Shown: one piece after another, positions 5,925 to 6,826 of the stretch
How positions within the stretch are numbered: the stretch's first letter is position 1
Layout: each line of letters begins with the position of its first letter
From: a bacterium
Lineage (GTDB): Bacteria > B130-G9
Direction of reading: 5' to 3'
Length of the DNA: 6,826 nt
Assembly (NCBI GenBank): GCA_035527515.1
Contig: DATLAJ010000150.1
Location: forward strand, 1 to 6,826
The notes under the pieces: generated by a model
The model's input: the letters and a program-made list of their open reading frames with translations, nothing else
Told to the model about the DNA's origin: nothing
Database searches by the model: none
Made by a program: the position numbers and the translations under genes

Positions 5925-6161
5925 TCAGGCAAGCGACGGCTTATCATCTTTAGGTTTAATCCCGACCTTGCCCTCGAGTATCTCCTCTATCGCAATCTCA
6001 ATACAACTCTTGCCACCACCACGAGAAAACGGCAGCAAGCCCGACTGTATTTGCAGCGCCCGGCCAGCGGTCAGCACTGTGAAATCATACTCTGACCCAA
6101 TCTTTCTGACACCCATGGGCACGAGCTCAACTACCGTCCCACCACGCCTGTCTTCTTCCAT
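5925..6161 (-). CDS. rpoZ: DNA-directed RNA polymerase omega subunit
   Basis: Omega is the small subunit that binds and helps fold beta-prime during RNA polymerase assembly. This 78-residue protein has the omega/Rpb6 core: KIGSEYDFTVLTAGRALQIQSG (residues 20-41, in two adjoining blocks KIGSEYDFTVL and TAGRALQIQSG) lines up with the E. coli block beginning KIGNRFDLVL, and CIEIAIEEILEGKV (53-66) with the TVIALREIEEGLI block. The N-terminus (MEEDRRGGTVVELVPMG) is unlike E. coli, and the C-terminal tail is short and lysine-rich. The ATG at 6161 is preceded on the minus strand by GAGGTAGG (6177-6170) with an eight-base spacer. It lies 28 bases after the small membrane protein gene and 24 before yebC, so it is probably co-transcribed with both. 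The match is by eye, but motif order and length agree well. Confidence 0.82.
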   Translation of the reverse strand: MEEDRRGGTVVELVPMGVRKIGSEYDFTVLTAGRALQIQSGLLPFSRGGGKSCIEIAIEEILEGKVGIKPKDDKPSLA

Positions 6162-6189
6162 ATTCTTAACCTACCTCAAAACCATCTTC

Positions 6190-6435
6190 TCAAATCCTGT
6201 CCAGCGAGCAATCAAGGAGCGATCCCACCGTGAAGCAGAGACCCAACACCGCATAAAACGGATAAATGTCCGCCCCGTGCCCTGTAAATAACTTGCCCAC
6301 GATAAACGGGATCAACAGAAGCACCGCCCACGCGATGGCGTTCACCAATAGCACGTGACCAAAACCATACCGGCTTCCCGACCCAAAAGACATCGCCGGA
6401 ACGTTCCGCTTATGCTTCCTACTCCTCTTTCCCAT
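6190..6435 (-). CDS. small two-helix membrane protein, paralogue of the protein at 2247-2510
   Basis: An 81-residue protein of a family I do not recognise. It has a strongly basic N-terminus (GKRSRKHKR), a first hydrophobic helix at about residues 27-50, a short polar turn (TGHGAD), a second helix at about 57-74, and ends in LDRI. Conserved with its paralogue: R22-Y23, G26, L30-V31-N32, I34, W36, L39-L40, I42, G65, F68-T69, S72, D75, D79-R80-I81. The basic N-terminus implies a cytoplasmic start and so a hairpin with both ends inside. It lacks the charged tail of the other copy and stops at DRI. No ribosome site precedes the ATG at 6435, and a consensus -35 element lies about 32 bases upstream, so the mRNA may be leaderless. 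First gene of the rpoZ-yebC-ruvC-ruvA cluster. Confidence 0.72.
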   Translation of the reverse strand: MGKRSRKHKRNVPAMSFGSGSRYGFGHVLLVNAIAWAVLLLIPFIVGKLFTGHGADIYPFYAVLGLCFTVGSLLDCSLDRI

Positions 6436-6443
6436 ATACGCAT

Positions 6444-6472
6444 AGATAACAATAAAGACCCCCCTCTGTCAA
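6444..6472 (-). promoter_or_regulatory. sigma70-like promoter candidate for the rpoZ-ruvA operon
   Basis: Read on the minus strand, TTGACA (6472-6467) is a perfect -35. With a 17- or 18-base spacer, which contains a run of six G, the -10 would be TTATCT or TATCTA (6449-6443), a weak match. Transcription would begin within about five bases of the ATG at 6435, agreeing with the absence of a ribosome site. A weak -10 often means an activator is needed. Confidence 0.4.
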
Positions 6473-6526
6473 GACTAACGGCGCACGAAGTGTCTCCGCT
6501 CCCATAGGTGCCCACAGCGCAGCCAT

Positions 6527-6606
6527 GTAGGGGCGGTTCACGAACCGCCCTTCGCCATACGGTACCCGATCGGAATAGACCAGGGCGATTCGTGAATCGC
6601 CCCTAC
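6527..6606. repeat. REPIN-like pair of inverted GTAG-hairpin units
   Basis: The left unit is GTAG (6527-6530) plus the hairpin GGGCGGTT-CACG-AACCGCCC (6531-6550). The right unit is GGGCGATT-CGTG-AATCGCCC (6583-6602) plus CTAC (6603-6606), the inverted copy. The 24-base units differ at two positions, and those two pair with each other: a G-C pair in one stem is an A-T pair in the other. The 32-base interior is unique. This is the known REPIN layout (two REP units head to head, with GTAG outside an imperfect palindrome). It lies between the gene ending at 6649 and the operon promoter at about 6472. It contains no T-run, so it is not a standard terminator. Confidence 0.78.
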
Positions 6607-6634
6607 GAAAGCACAACGTGCAGCCTGAAACTGG

Positions 6635-6652
6635 CCGCGGCTTTGCGGCTAC
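6635..6652. repeat. possible third GTAG-hairpin unit, degenerate
   Basis: On the minus strand GTAG (6652-6649) is followed by CCGC-AAAGCC-GCGG (6648-6635), a 4-bp stem. The TAG of this GTAG is the stop codon of the neighbouring gene. It resembles a decayed unit of a third palindrome family, but the stem is short and the match may be chance. Confidence 0.3.
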
Positions 6653-6826
6653 ATGAATGTGAACGAGGCGCTCGAGATGTCGGTTATCATGTTGAAAGTG
6701 CCCTGCTCGAATATCGCCGTCATCCAGGTGTATTGCCCAGTCGCGAAGTCCTCTGGGAACTCGTATATGAGCACCAACACAGTCGGCATCATCGTCCCAG
6801 ACGGAAGCATCCCGCTCATAAACGGC
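6649..6826 (-). CDS. C-terminal end of an unidentified, probably exported protein (partial)
   Basis: Only the last 58 residues are visible; the gene enters from the right edge and ends at TAG (6651-6649). The segment contains PSGTMMPTVLVLIYEFPEDF, then GQYTWMTAIFEQGTFN and DISSASFTFM. The pattern of alternating hydrophobic and small residues, with GxYTWxxA, GTFN and DIxxAxFTF, is the type I associate from memory with the C-terminal beta-sandwich end of large secreted or surface proteins in environmental genomes; this is a resemblance, not a database match. A competing minus-strand frame is also open here but runs straight through the palindromic repeats, so I prefer this one. Function unknown. 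The REPIN-like pair lies 43 bases downstream of its stop. Confidence 0.5.
   Translation of the reverse strand, partial: PFMSGMLPSGTMMPTVLVLIYEFPEDFATGQYTWMTAIFEQGTFNMITDISSASFTFM

Noticed and set aside
6419-6826. Minus-strand frame open from the right edge to 6419, including a 65-codon ORF
   Set aside because: It runs through both units of the repeat pair and overlaps the start of the small membrane protein. The other open frame, ending at 6649, has a more protein-like tail.

Overview
This window is bacterial chromosome, mostly housekeeping genes at roughly 55% G+C (estimated by eye), with Shine-Dalgarno-led genes and tight four-base overlaps. The gene content (tolB, cmk, purA, ruvA, ruvC, yebC, rpoZ) is universal to bacteria and does not fix the phylum. 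TolB suggests an outer-membrane-bearing lineage. The palindromic dispersed-repeat style and the C-terminal motif of the cut-off protein at the right edge suggest an uncultivated, environmental lineage; this is an impression, not a proof.

Layout. Plus strand, 2-724: the beta-propeller end of a TolB-like protein, cut by the left edge, followed after 12 bases by cmk (737-1429). A gene-poor stretch of about 700 bases (1430-2126) holds a strong hairpin and a 193-base element bounded by two inverted GTAG-hairpin units, laid out like a REPIN. Next come a possible 30-codon leader ORF (2127-2219), a small two-helix membrane protein (2247-2510) and purA (2507-3802), the last two overlapping by ATGA. 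A 240-base convergent gap follows. The minus strand then carries an apparent operon, read right to left: small membrane protein (6435-6190), rpoZ (6161-5925), yebC (5900-5151), ruvC (5154-4630) and ruvA (4633-4043). Upstream of it is a second, shorter GTAG-hairpin pair (6527-6606), then the 3' end of a minus-strand gene that leaves the window at the right (6649-6826).

How the genes work together. RuvA and RuvC belong to the Holliday-junction branch-migration and resolution machinery; ruvB is not in the window. RpoZ and YebC tie the same transcript to RNA polymerase assembly and to translation or regulation. PurA commits IMP to AMP, and Cmk phosphorylates CMP/dCMP, so both belong to nucleotide supply.

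Most notable: (1) the two small membrane proteins, which head different operons on opposite strands, are clear paralogues of a family I do not recognise; (2) ruvC has no ATG, GTG or TTG before its catalytic Asp7, and a CTG codon with a perfectly placed GGAGGA is the only sensible start; (3) two palindromic repeat pairs with unrelated stems share the same outer GTAG tetranucleotide, and one shows a compensatory base-pair change. I see no CRISPR array, transposase, phage or defence gene.
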